Assembly: GCA_963783945.1 (NCBI GenBank)
Contig: CAWAPS010000032.1
Coordinates: 992,001 to 1,056,000, forward strand
Direction of reading: 5' to 3'
Source of the DNA: CAWAPS01 sp963783945
Lineage (GTDB): Bacteria > Actinomycetota > Acidimicrobiia > Acidimicrobiales > Palsa-688
Length of the DNA: 64,000 bases
Every line of letters starts with the position of its first letter. The stretch's first letter is position 1. The notes under the pieces are model-generated. The model saw only the letters and a list, made by a program, of their open reading frames with translations, searched no databases and was not told where the DNA came from. Positions 54,404-62,674 of the stretch are shown here, piece by piece. Made by a program: the position numbers and the translations under genes.

Positions 54404-55747
54404 CTACAGCGTGAATACGTTGGACGGTCCAAAGTAAGTTCGCAAGGACGAAATCTTGGCGTCTTCGTCGAAGGTCATCACGTCGATAACGTCTATACGC
54501 TGGCCGGAATGGCCGACCTGCACGTGAACGGCTGCTTCTCCGCCGGCCACGTTCAGCGACACTAGGTCGACTCCTTGCTCTCGGCCGTCCCATATTGAGT
54601 GATAGGCACTGCGAATCGCTTCAATCCCGCGATGGACGTCGCCGCCGACTGGACTCTCGAAGATTGCGTTGTCGGCAAAGAGGGCCGCCACTGCGTCAGC
54701 ACTCCTGTGTCCCGCAGCACTCCCGTGTCCCGCCAACTCGATATACGACCGGACAACCTGGGCGATCTTCTCTGTGCTCAGTTCCGGCACGTCGTTTGCG
54801 TCGCTCACAAAACTACTGGCGGGGAAGTAATGGCCGTTGTCCATATCGGCGAGCAGGCCGGGCTGAGCGGGTTCCCAGCCGAGATTCCGGCGCGTGATGA
54901 GGCTGGACGCCGGGTAGCTCTGCGTGACTATGTTCGCGAGGAGCCCGAAGTATCCCGGCACCATCAGTTCGTCCGCGGGAATGCTCAAGGCGGGCAGGTC
55001 CAGGTGGCTCCCGATGGCGTCAGCGATCTCGCGGAGCGCGATGCCCTCGTCCTGAACCGCGTGCCAGTATTTGCCAGCCGGGCCCTTCTCCAGCGCCAGG
55101 CGAAACAAGGAGGCGACATCGCGGGCGTGCACGGCGTTCCACAGGTTCGCGCCGTCGCCGGGGTAGCCGGCGAAGCCCTTCTCCTTCGCCAGCGCGATCA
55201 GGATGGGGAGGAAGCCGGCACGATCGGTCGTGCTGTGCGCGATAAGGGCAATCCGCACGACCGAAGAGCGCACTCCCCGCTCAGCGAGGTCGATTACGGC
55301 GGTTTCCACGACGTTGCGAACCCGCAGGGTGCCCTTGTGCTCATCGCCGACGGGAAGGGCCGGGTCCTCCTCAGTGGCCGGGCGGCCCAGCTTCCCGGAC
55401 GAGCCAATGCTCCCCGCCGCGACCAGCGGTTTTCCGGTTCCCGCCAGAGCCTCGCCGTACGCGAGCATGACCGGGAGCTCCGCGGCGGACACGGCGTCCA
55501 TCCCGCCAAACGGAAGCAGATCTTGCCTGTGCGCGACGTGGATGACACCGTCAGAGTCCGCGGCCGCCTCCATAAGCCCTTCAAGGTCCTCGAGGTCGCC
55601 GCGGCGCACCTTCGCGCCGAGCGCGGAGATCGCCGCCGCAGCCGTGTCCGACCGGGCCAAGCCAGTGACCTCGTGCCCGGCGGCGATGAGCTCGGGGATG
55701 ATGTACGAACCGGTATGGCCGGTCCCGCCAGTAACGAATACACGCAT
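54404..55747 (-). CDS. NmrA/epimerase-like SDR fused to a SnoaL domain
   Basis: 447 residues from ATG 55747 (AAGGAGCAGC). Part 1 (about 1-310) is an atypical SDR: MRVFVTGGTGHTGSYIIPEL (GxxGxxG), KVRRGDLEDLEGL, VIHVAHRQDLLPFGG and NLWNAVHARDVASLFRLALE. Part 2 (about 315-447) is NTF2/SnoaL-like: VVRSYIELAGHGSAAG, DAVAALFADNAIFESPVGGD, GIEAIRSAYHSIW and VDLVSLNVAGGEAAVHV. The join contains an 18-bp tandem duplication (54699-54734). A fusion of reductase and cyclase/isomerase-like fold could channel a product; not seen in standard SDRs. Confidence 0.85.
   Translation of the reverse strand: MRVFVTGGTGHTGSYIIPELIAAGHEVTGLARSDTAAAAISALGAKVRRGDLEDLEGLMEAAADSDGVIHVAHRQDLLPFGGMDAVSAAELPVMLAYGEALAGTGKPLVAAGSIGSSGKLGRPATEEDPALPVGDEHKGTLRVRNVVETAVIDLAERGVRSSVVRIALIAHSTTDRAGFLPILIALAKEKGFAGYPGDGANLWNAVHARDVASLFRLALEKGPAGKYWHAVQDEGIALREIADAIGSHLDLPALSIPADELMVPGYFGLLANIVTQSYPASSLITRRNLGWEPAQPGLLADMDNGHYFPASSFVSDANDVPELSTEKIAQVVRSYIELAGHGSAAGHRSADAVAALFADNAIFESPVGGDVHRGIEAIRSAYHSIWDGREQGVDLVSLNVAGGEAAVHVQVGHSGQRIDVIDVMTFDEDAKISSLRTYFGPSNVFTL
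54699..54734. repeat. 18-bp tandem duplication inside the fusion gene
   Basis: Two units of GCACTCC(T/C)GTGTCCCGC, in frame, giving AGHGSA and AGHRSA. Near the start of the SnoaL domain. Confidence 0.75.
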
Positions 55748-55788
55748 GCTGCTGCTCCTTGTGAGTGATGGGGCGGAAACGGTGGTGC

Positions 55789-56427
55789 GGGTGCGCTCAG
55801 CTGAGAGAGCCGACGCCGAGGGCGATGTTGAACCCCGCGCCATGGCCGGCCAGCCCCATCATCAGCAGGCCCGCCCCCTCCAGCCAGTGCGCCATCTCCA
55901 GGCTGCCGACATCCAACGGGCGCAGCCCGAGACTCTCGATGAACGCCGACACGCTCACCTTGGCCTGCGCGTCGTCGCCGGCGAAGAGCACGTCCAGCGG
56001 GCGGCCCAGGGCCAGGACGTGGGCGAAGACGGTGTTGAATGCCTTCACGACGTGCACGCTTGCCGGGACGGCTTTGGCGATCTCCTGCGCGCCGGAAGAG
56101 CCGTCAGGGGTGACCAGCTCGGTGTCGTCGGCGGCGGTGAAGGTGTTGGAGATGTCGATGACGACTTTGCTGGCTAGCGCGTCCCCGTACTGAGCGACGA
56201 CCGGCACGGCGCTGGCGTAGGGCACGGCGAGGACGACGATGTCGCCGGCCGGGGCGGTGCCGAATGTCCCGGCCGTGGCCCCGCCGCCGAGCTCGTCGGC
56301 CAGGTCCTTGGTCTTAGCCGCGTCACGGCCGATGACCTCGACGGCGTTGCCGCCCTCGATCGCGCGAGTGCCTATGGCGCGGCCGTAGGTCCCGAGGCCG
56401 ATGATGCTGATGGTGCTCATGATGTGT
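55789..56427 (-). repeat. Long direct repeat, copy 2 (639 bp)
   Basis: Direct partner of 53651-54288; flanks the fusion gene on its other side. Recombination between the copies would delete about 2.1 kb with the fusion gene. Confidence 0.9.
55797..56420 (-). CDS. NADPH:F420 oxidoreductase-like protein, copy 2
   Basis: 207 residues, identical to copy 1 (53571-54281) except Ala/Val-type changes such as VPASAHVV/VPASVHVV and a shorter end (GVGSLS). Start ATG 56420 with GGAAGGAAG upstream. Same Rossmann motifs as copy 1. This length is the family norm. Follows the luciferase-like gene by 86 nt in the same operon. Confidence 0.9.
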   Translation of the reverse strand: MSTISIIGLGTYGRAIGTRAIEGGNAVEVIGRDAAKTKDLADELGGGATAGTFGTAPAGDIVVLAVPYASAVPVVAQYGDALASKVVIDISNTFTAADDTELVTPDGSSGAQEIAKAVPASVHVVKAFNTVFAHVLALGRPLDVLFAGDDAQAKVSVSAFIESLGLRPLDVGSLEMAHWLEGAGLLMMGLAGHGAGFNIALGVGSLS

Positions 56428-56506
56428 GCTCTTCCTTCCTTTGGAGTTTCTTCTGGTCCGGTCCACGTCGAGCGCGTCGAATGCTGCGTCGGGTATGAGC
56501 GCGGCG

Positions 56507-57412
56507 CTATTTCGAGCCTGTCCGACGACGTTCGTGATCAACTGCTAGGCGGAGTCCTGGAATGACCTCCGCGGCGAATCGTTCGAGAGTCGGTCGGTCG
56601 TCGGTGGCGAGCAGAAAGGTACCGACCCCGTCTTCAATGACACTAGGAAGCAGTTGGTCAACCCACTGTGAAGGGGACCCCTCGAGGAACGAACTGGAGG
56701 ACCCGAAGGCGCCGACGATCGCGGCCATCCGACGAATCTCGGCGGGAGCGCGACCGACCTCAGTTGCAGCCTCGTCGATCAACCTGGTGGCCGCCTGCCA
56801 TTCGCTACGGGACTGATTCTGCCCAAGTGAGGCCGTCCACCCATCGGCCTTTCGACCGACAAGTCCGAGCATGCGAGGCTTCAACGCGCCAATCCAGATT
56901 GGCAGCGGATGACTCGGACTAGGACCTCGTTGCATTCCGGCTACCGAGTGCGTCGCTCCGCTGTAGTCCAGCGGAGTGGGGTCATGAGCGGTCCAGGCAC
57001 CGCGAATGATGTCGATGGCCTCCTCCAGTGCGGTGGTGGCTTGCGCTGGCTTGAGACGCCGTCCCCCGACGGACTCGATGGCATCCCAGAAGAACCCGGC
57101 GCCCAGTCCGAGTTCGAAGCGCCCGTCGCTGAGCAGATCGAGGGTGGCCGCGGTCTTGGCGACAATGACCGGGGACCGCAGCGCCATATTGAGCACATTG
57201 GACACGACCCGGATCCGGTCGGTCTTGGCCGCGACCCAGCTCATGAGCGTAATCGTGTCGAGGTAGCCGCCCTGGTAGGGGTGGTCCTGGATGGCGACCA
57301 AGTCGTAGCCCCATCGTTCGCTTTGCACGGCCAGATCGAGGGCGTAGGTCGGTGGTGTGCTCTTCGGTTCGGGAAAACTAGCGAACTCGAGGTGGTGACC
57401 GAAGTCTGGCAT
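56507..57412 (-). CDS. LLM-class (F420-dependent) oxidoreductase
   Basis: 301 residues, luciferase-like TIM barrel: LAVQSERWGYDLVAIQDHPY, VVSNVLNMALRSPVIVAKTA, LDLLSDGRFELGLGAGFFWD, LPIWIGALKPRMLGLVGRKA and DGWTASLG. The subfamily with QDHPYQ is typical of F420-dependent enzymes in actinobacteria. Oxidises or reduces an unknown substrate. Head of the minus-strand operon that includes the two F420-reductase-like genes, which could recycle its cofactor (inference). Divergent from MarR across an operator. Confidence 0.92.
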   Translation of the reverse strand: MPDFGHHLEFASFPEPKSTPPTYALDLAVQSERWGYDLVAIQDHPYQGGYLDTITLMSWVAAKTDRIRVVSNVLNMALRSPVIVAKTAATLDLLSDGRFELGLGAGFFWDAIESVGGRRLKPAQATTALEEAIDIIRGAWTAHDPTPLDYSGATHSVAGMQRGPSPSHPLPIWIGALKPRMLGLVGRKADGWTASLGQNQSRSEWQAATRLIDEAATEVGRAPAEIRRMAAIVGAFGSSSSFLEGSPSQWVDQLLPSVIEDGVGTFLLATDDRPTLERFAAEVIPGLRLAVDHERRRTGSK

Positions 57413-57459
57413 TTCAGACCTGCGCCATGGGGAAGATTCGGTGAGTCATGCGCTCACCC

Positions 57460-57503
57460 TAACAGATGCGTGCACGCGCATGCAACCGTGCAAGCATCTG
57501 TTA
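57460..57503. promoter_or_regulatory. Likely MarR operator
   Basis: 17-bp inverted repeat (57460-57476 with 57487-57503, TAACAGATGCGTGCACG) with one mismatch and a 10-nt centre, in the 109-nt gap between the divergent luciferase-like and MarR genes. Confidence 0.8.
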
Positions 57504-57521
57504 TGGCTCTTGGGTATATTG

Positions 57522-57995
57522 ATGGGCGTGAAGGCGCCCGCGTCTAACCCGAAGATCCTCTCCCAAGATCAGGTCAAGGCCTGGTTCGCGCTCCTCTTTG
57601 CCCATGCCACGGTCACCGGGCGGATGGACGCCGTGCTGTTGGAGCAGCACAAGCTCTCCTTCAGCGCTTTCGAGATCCTCTGCTGGCTCTTGGAGACCGA
57701 GCCTCAGTCGATCCGAGCCCTGTCCGGCAAACTGGTCAGCGTGAGCCCAACGAGAGCATCACGGTTGGTCCAGGACCTCATCGACGCCGGGCATCTCCGA
57801 CGCGGCGCCGACCAAGGCGACGGACGGGTGTCGCTCATCAGCTTCACTGAGAGCGGACGACACTTCGCTGAAACGGCCAAGCGGAGCTTCGAGGAGTCGG
57901 TCAAGAAGTACTTCGTCGATCCTCTCGATGACGACGACATCGCTGCCCTCTCGCGCATATGGGCCAAGCTCGAACACGCAGGAGGCCAGGAGTGA
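57522..57995 (+). CDS. MarR-family transcriptional regulator
   Basis: 157 residues from ATG 57522. Winged helix: LLEQHKLSFSAFEILCWLLE, QSIRALSGKLVSVSPTRASR, LVQDLIDAGHLRR and a wing GADQGDGRVSLISFTESGR. C-terminal dimer helix DDDDIAALSRIWAKLEHAG. It probably represses the divergent redox operon and itself through the inverted repeat at 57460-57503. Inducer unknown; phenolics or xenobiotics are common for MarR. Confidence 0.92.
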   Translation: MGVKAPASNPKILSQDQVKAWFALLFAHATVTGRMDAVLLEQHKLSFSAFEILCWLLETEPQSIRALSGKLVSVSPTRASRLVQDLIDAGHLRRGADQGDGRVSLISFTESGRHFAETAKRSFEESVKKYFVDPLDDDDIAALSRIWAKLEHAGGQE

Positions 57996-58556
57996 GGTGG
58001 TAGCCGCGAGGCGTCTACGCCGGACTCGCGTGGCGCTCGTAGAAGAGCTACTGGCGCGAACTGGACTCGCTCCAGAACTTCATGATTAGGGGTTGACCTT
58101 GACCTTTTTGAACCTGCAACCGCTCAGTTACGAGCCTGACAATCGCTCCGACGAGAGCACGGTCGACCGACCGCCTTCGCTAGGGTGTGAATAACTCCAC
58201 GCTCGCCGAACGTGGATGAGGTTTAGGTCCCAGTCCCTTGCGATTGGGACCTTCGTGCACTGTGGCCCATGGCACGGATCTCGTCGCCCAATATCTCGCG
58301 CAAACTGCGGTCCTGGACTATCCCAGAGGTGCTGCGCGGGGCGCCCCGGTGATGCTTGATGTCTCAAGCGTCCGACCTGGGGTGACTCTCGTTTCGGCGA
58401 GGCATCTGGACGGAGTCTGGTGGGAAGAGGACAACACGCAGATACCAGACTGCCCCGCCGGCTATACGTTCGTTCCCGGAGGGTAGGCCAACCGCCACTC
58501 CGATTATTCGATCTCGCGCATCCGCCCCGCTGTCGTGTCCACCCTGCCGCCGATCG

Positions 58557-58568
58557 GGAATCGGCGAT
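58557..58568 (+). repeat. Recurrent GGAATCGGCGAT element
   Basis: 70 nt after the stop of the weak ORF ending 58486, 64 nt before the VWA gene. Confidence 0.65.
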
Positions 58569-58619
58569 CTGGCACTTCGGGAGCCCTCTTGCGACGACTC
58601 GCCGGACCGAACTGGATGT

Positions 58620-58625
58620 CATACT
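58620..58625 (+). promoter_or_regulatory. -10 box CATACT, leaderless VWA gene
   Basis: CATACT, 7 nt, ATG 58633. Confidence 0.45.
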
Positions 58626-58632
58626 CGGTGCG

Positions 58633-59160
58633 ATGTGGACCGTCGTGGCTCTGGATGTGTCTCTGTCTATGCCCATGCACGACTATTGGGAGGCCGCCCA
58701 CCAGGACGCCGTGGCACTCGTGGAGAAACTGCAAGACCCCGAAAGTTCCGATCAGCTCCGAGCCGTCATCGCATTCTCGGAGCTAGCCCGATCCATCGAG
58801 ATAGCTGACCTCGCCAGCCTGGAGTTTGACTACATGTACGGCTCCAACATCGCTGCCGCTCTCCATCTGGCTCTCGCCGAACTGGACGGCGAACCGGGCA
58901 GAGTCGTGATCATCAGTGACATGGAGGCGACCGCCCACATCACCGACGACGGCTTTCCCTTCTTCTCGTACCCACCCGCACCCGAGACCGGCGAAAGGAC
59001 GATTCAGGCAGTAGACGACTGCCTGTCCGCCCGAACACAGCTAGAGGTCAGGCGGTACCGCTCCGAATCCCTAGAAGGCGAATCGGGCGTGAATGCACTG
59101 ATCCGGGAGGTGACTCGCCGAGGCGGTCATGTGACCGAGGTCGTTCTGCCAGCCACCTGA
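58633..59160 (+). CDS. Small VWA-domain protein
   Basis: 175 residues, start at a leaderless ATG. Metal-ion-dependent adhesion motif: VVALDVSLSMPMHDYW (DxSxS), GSNIAAALHLALAEL (Ser in place of the usual Thr) and VVIISDMEATAHITDD (Asp). The protein is only the VWA fold, without membrane helix or partner domain. VWA proteins bind partners via Mg2+; in bacteria many act with MoxR or in defence or phosphorelay complexes. Partner unknown here. It follows the recurrent element by 64 nt. Confidence 0.75.
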   Translation: MWTVVALDVSLSMPMHDYWEAAHQDAVALVEKLQDPESSDQLRAVIAFSELARSIEIADLASLEFDYMYGSNIAAALHLALAELDGEPGRVVIISDMEATAHITDDGFPFFSYPPAPETGERTIQAVDDCLSARTQLEVRRYRSESLEGESGVNALIREVTRRGGHVTEVVLPAT

Positions 59161-59244
59161 TCACCCTGCCTCGGTCAGACCCGCACATAACTGCGCCACG
59201 TGGCCAGCGGGCCGCTTTTCGAGCGAGAGCTTCGGAGGGCGAAT

Positions 59245-59254
59245 ATTCGGCGAT
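59245..59254 (+). repeat. Recurrent ATTCGGCGAT element
   Basis: 85 nt after the VWA stop, 54 nt before the next gene. Confidence 0.6.
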
Positions 59255-59308
59255 CGGCGTGGCTGGCCGGCGGCGTCGGCCGTAGTGAGTTGGCACAATG
59301 GGGGTCGA

Positions 59309-59832
59309 ATGAGAGATTTCGTGCCCTTCCAGCGGTCTGGCGACCTCGATCTCCAAGTGCGCACCCTGCTGCGGGCAATGTTGGAGCCCGTCGCCCTGAA
59401 TGGACAAGAGGAGCTTCTGCGCCGATCCCAGTGGTTTCGGTTGTTGGTCGATCCGGACTTGACTGCGGCAGCGTACGGTCAGGAAAGGCGTCGTCAGATG
59501 GTGCCTGGGCAGCCATGCTCAAGTGGAGCGGCCGACGTGGTAGGCGAGGCCGCAAGGCCCGGGAGATCATGGCAAGGCTCGATGAGCGGAGGAAGCAAGA
59601 AGCTCAGTCCAACTACACCCTCTGGTGGTCCCCTGACATGGAGGTGGACGCTCCCGACCCCGAGCATGCCCGGGAGGCAGCCGTGTCCCGCCTGATCGAG
59701 GCGTTCCAGAGCACCGGACGGTCAGGCTGGACCGTCCTGCACTCCGAAGTAGAAGTTGGGAGGTCATTCTTCTCGACGGTCAGCGAGGTGCGGAGTGGCC
59801 CCCATCCGTTCCCGCCGTTCCCGAGCGGCTGA
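59309..59832 (+). pseudogene. Hypothetical protein with probable frameshift
   Basis: Starts ATG 59309: MRDFVPFQRSGDLDLQVRTL, LRAMLEPVALNGQEELLRRS and LVDPDLTAAAYGQERRRQM. At about 59501 coding character switches frame: AAMLKWSGRRGRRGRKAREI, MARLDERRKQEAQSNYTLWW, SPDMEVDAPDPEHAREAAVS and GWTVLHSEVEVGRSFF, stop 59832. It may be one gene of about 175 codons with a 1-nt shift, or two overlapping genes (the second from 59515 or 59569). No family recognised. Confidence 0.4.
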
Positions 59833-60247
59833 CTGCGAGACGGCGCGAGGGACCGATCAGACGGAACCGGGCGTCAGGGGGTGATACCACAGAACGTGCA
59901 CCGTTCCAGCCACGCCGATCGCCGACTCGGCGCTGGTCAAGTCGGGCTGGGACGAGAGATCCGGCTGTTGTTATGGCGCGGCGCATGCGGCAGGGTTGAG
60001 GCCCGGGGTAGCCGCCGCACCCGCCGAGCTTGCCTTCGCAGGGTGCGAAGGCGCAAGGTTGGCCACGAACATCACGCCGGCTAGTCGGTAGGACCGGCCG
60101 AGTCTTCCCGCGCCCCGACCGCCAGACATCCCCGAACCAGCTACGTGAAGAATATCGCCGTTTAAAGAGCCGGAGGGAAGGTCTGTTGACAGGGTTGTGC
60201 CGGGCGGCGAAACTCCATGGTGAACAGCGAAAAGTGGGGAGGGTCCG
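59833..60247. other. No supported gene
   Basis: 415 nt, including the GGGGAGGG ribosome site of the gene at 60248. Nothing recognised otherwise. Confidence 0.45.
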
Positions 60248-60529
60248 ATGAAGGTGCTAGCGATTATTCGGCTGCGGAATTCCAGCCACGCCGAAATGCG
60301 AGAGGGGCTCGAGAATTTCAAAAAGCACGGCACACCCGGTATGGAGGCCTCGTGGTTTTCTGCCGACGGTCGGACCGTCGTCGGCATCTACGAGGTCGAC
60401 GACCCCACGGACCTGCACAAGTACTCGACTTTCTACGCGCCGTACATCGAGGCAACCGAGACGCACGTTGTCAGCGACGCCTCAGCTGGCGTAGCCAATA
60501 TGAGTGCAGGACTCGATCTGGCACCCTGA
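60248..60529 (+). CDS. DUF3303-like small protein
   Basis: 93 residues, strong GGGGAGGGTCCG ribosome site. MKVLAIIRLRNSSHAEMREG, then GMEASWFSADGRTVVGIYEV and DDPTDLHKYSTFYAPYIEAT. Fits the small ferredoxin-like domain with a strand-helix-strand arrangement and the YEVDDPTDLHKY segment seen in DUF3303-type proteins (recalled). Function unknown. Stands alone. Confidence 0.72.
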   Translation: MKVLAIIRLRNSSHAEMREGLENFKKHGTPGMEASWFSADGRTVVGIYEVDDPTDLHKYSTFYAPYIEATETHVVSDASAGVANMSAGLDLAP

Positions 60530-60707
60530 TGTAACCGGCTGCCGCAGCACACTGCTAGATGACGAAAGGCCAAGCAGCAAACGACGAGCCCGAGGTTTAG
60601 GCGCAGCACGCTGCTCGACCAGCGATGGTGAATCTCTGGGGACGGGTGCCGGAGAGTGTGGCCGCCGATGCCGAGCAAGAACCATTAGCGCAACCCTTAT
60701 CGACGTG

Positions 60708-61052
60708 TCAGCCAATCCAGAGTTCTGACTCGGATATTTGTATCTGCTCCCGCAGATTGATTACTTCCGACACCCGAGTGTCGGCTCCAAGTCCGGCAGC
60801 CAGGGCAGGAGTAGTCAGGTCCCGCTCGGAGATGATGGCCGCGCCGTCGTCGACCAGCAGAGCCCGACACGTTCTCCCCCTCATAGCTGGCTGGCATCGG
60901 TCAAAGACGCGGTCCGTGCGACACTCACGGCCGGTCGGATCACCAGGAGGCTGACCGGAGAGTGGAGGTGCACGACGGAGGCTGCCATACAGGAGAGCGC
61001 TAGGGCCGAACGTCGTTGTGCACGGCCGCGTTAGGCCCTCTCTCTTGGACAA
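60708..61052 (-). pseudogene. CBS-domain protein remnant
   Basis: The 3' part reads CRALLVDDGAAIISERDLTT, ALAAGLGADTRVSEVI, which is the second strand and helix of a CBS domain (the usual core is VDDG..GIVSERDL). The upstream part of this frame does not look like a CBS domain and there is no good start. Probably the end of a broken gene. CBS domains bind adenosyl nucleotides. Confidence 0.45.
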
Positions 61053-62139
61053 CCCTCACTGATCCGGCATTCCCGCAGGCGGCTCCCGGTGACGGCTGGG
61101 CTGGCGCGCTCAGCGTCATCCTCAACCCGGCCGAGCATCGTCGACAACAGAGGCACACGACCTGGCCGTGGCCCACGCTGCTTTCCCGAACGTCTGATCT
61201 GCGTGCGTAACACTCGGCTTGTCGCCGACCCGTCGCCGCGCCATATCGACGGGACCGGGCGCCGGGGGCGGGACTGGGGAGCCCGGCCGTTGGCCCCGAC
61301 CCGCCGAGGCGAGCCGAACGCCGACTCGGCGCCCTCCACGCTCCCTGGAGGTCCAGCCGTTACTGCCTTCAGGGCGTCGTTCTGCGCCATCGAGCGATGA
61401 GCCGGCCGGCGAACGATCTGTTCCGTGAAGGGTCTTCCCCCGATGCGTGCCGCATGGTCGCGTGTGACTCAACCCATACGCCCACCCCACCACCGGACGG
61501 CACGCTGCTCAGCACTGGGCGCTCGGCGCATACACCTACGTGGACTCGCCCGAGCGGCTCGACCCATTGCTGGCCGACGTAGCCATTGGCGAGAGCGAGC
61601 CACCGACCCTGGGCCTTCGCTACCTGGCCGACCGCCTTCGGACTCCCACCGCCGAAATCAGCCCACTCAATTGTCCTAGCCCGGAGTTCCAGCTCGTCCA
61701 CCAACTCAACCACGGCCCAGTCGGGCGTGAGCTCGCGGAGCACGCCGAAGTAGCCCCTACCTCCGGCCAGCCACTCGGCGTCGGCGTCCTAGCCACCAGT
61801 GACGAGCACTCTCTGTCCGACTACGAAGGGGCGGCCTGCGGCCGTGTCCTCCACCATCTGCCCAAGCTACGTGGCAACGCCTATCGATGCCGAATCTATC
61901 GGCGTCGCGGAGCCGACGTCTCCTTTGGTTCGAGATACCGATCGGGAGTTCGGGCGCGCCGCGCCGGCCGGGTAGGTAGTCGATGGTTGAAACGGCGATC
62001 GTTCATCGAGGGGGTTCAGATTGGTGTGAAACCGCTCGAGGGGTGCACTTGCGGTGCTTGGTTTCAGCTGGGCGTGAGTCGGTCTGTGGGCAATGCGCGG
62101 CTGGCGGATCGGCCGTTGGGTGGGTGAATACCGGCGTGG
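61053..62139. other. 1.1-kb region of unclear content
   Basis: Frames on both strands overlap: minus 61369-61743 (TPDWAVVELVDELELRARTI EWADFGGG) and plus 61540-62127 (SPERLDPLLADVAIGESEPP). The minus-strand frame looks more protein-like at its start, but no family or ribosome site decides. Might hold one decayed gene. Confidence 0.35.
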
Positions 62140-62622
62140 TCAGGCGGATGGAACGGGGACGGTCAGCCCGTGGGAGGTCGCGATTCCGATCAGCGCGCCG
62201 AGGTCTGGGTTGGTCGGCGAGACCTCGCGATCGACCTGGGTGAAGAACTCGGATGCGCCCGCACGCGATGTCATCGAGATCATGACGCCGCCGCCGGCGC
62301 CGAAGCGGAACCAGTGCGTCGATCCGCCGGGTACGTGCACGAGCGTGCCCGAGCCGGCCAGCAGGTCCTGATTGTCGTTCACGCCGAAGGTGACCTCTCC
62401 CTCGATCACGTAGAACGCCTCGTCCCACGGGTGGCTGTGTGGGGGCGGGCCGCTTCCTTCGGGCCCGACCTGGCGGAAGATCTCGTAACTGCCGGTCTGC
62501 GCGCCCGCAGCGAGGACGGTGATCTCCTCGCCGACGACAGCGAGCGGCCGAGGCGCCCGATCGGGAGTCACGATGAACGGGGCGAGAGCGACTACGTCTC
62601 CGGTGCGGCCCGTGGTATTCAT
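62140..62622 (-). CDS. Cupin-domain protein
   Basis: 160 residues from ATG 62622 (GGGGAGAG). Cupin motif 1 PPPHSHPWDEAFYVIEGEVT FG (metal ligands His, His, Glu), motif 2 VPGGSTHWFRFGAGG with a further His. Small-molecule or metal-binding beta barrel; many are dioxygenases or isomerases. Divergent from the TetR gene with an operator overlapping both promoters (62649-62670), so probably its target. Confidence 0.9.
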   Translation of the reverse strand: MNTTGRTGDVVALAPFIVTPDRAPRPLAVVGEEITVLAAGAQTGSYEIFRQVGPEGSGPPPHSHPWDEAFYVIEGEVTFGVNDNQDLLAGSGTLVHVPGGSTHWFRFGAGGGVMISMTSRAGASEFFTQVDREVSPTNPDLGALIGIATSHGLTVPVPSA

Positions 62623-62638
62623 TCTCTCCCCTTTGGAC

Positions 62639-62670
62639 TTGAGTCCGTTTACCGTACTCCTGTACAGTAA
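62639..62670 (+). promoter_or_regulatory. TetR promoter and operator
   Basis: -35 TTGAGT (62639-62644), 18-bp spacer, -10 TACAGT (62663-62668), then 6 nt and ATG 62675, so the transcript is leaderless. A 9-bp inverted repeat TTACCGTAC/GTACAGTAA (62649-62657, 62662-62670, one mismatch) overlaps it and also the divergent cupin promoter. Confidence 0.7.
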
Positions 62671-62674
62671 GCGT

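Larger units (their letters stand above)
57996..58632. other. Intergenic with a weak ORF and repeat element
   Basis: A frame from GTG 58262 to 58486 (74 codons) gives LVAQYLAQTAVLDYPRGAAR and LDGVWWEEDNTQIPDCPAGY; it looks coding but no family is known. The recurrent element is at 58557-58568. The rest is empty. Confidence 0.4.

Noticed and set aside
25000..59300. A classical integron with attC sites
   Set aside because: The recurrent element lacks the RYYYAAC/GTTRRRY cores and no integrase gene is visible; kept only as a gene-unit hypothesis.
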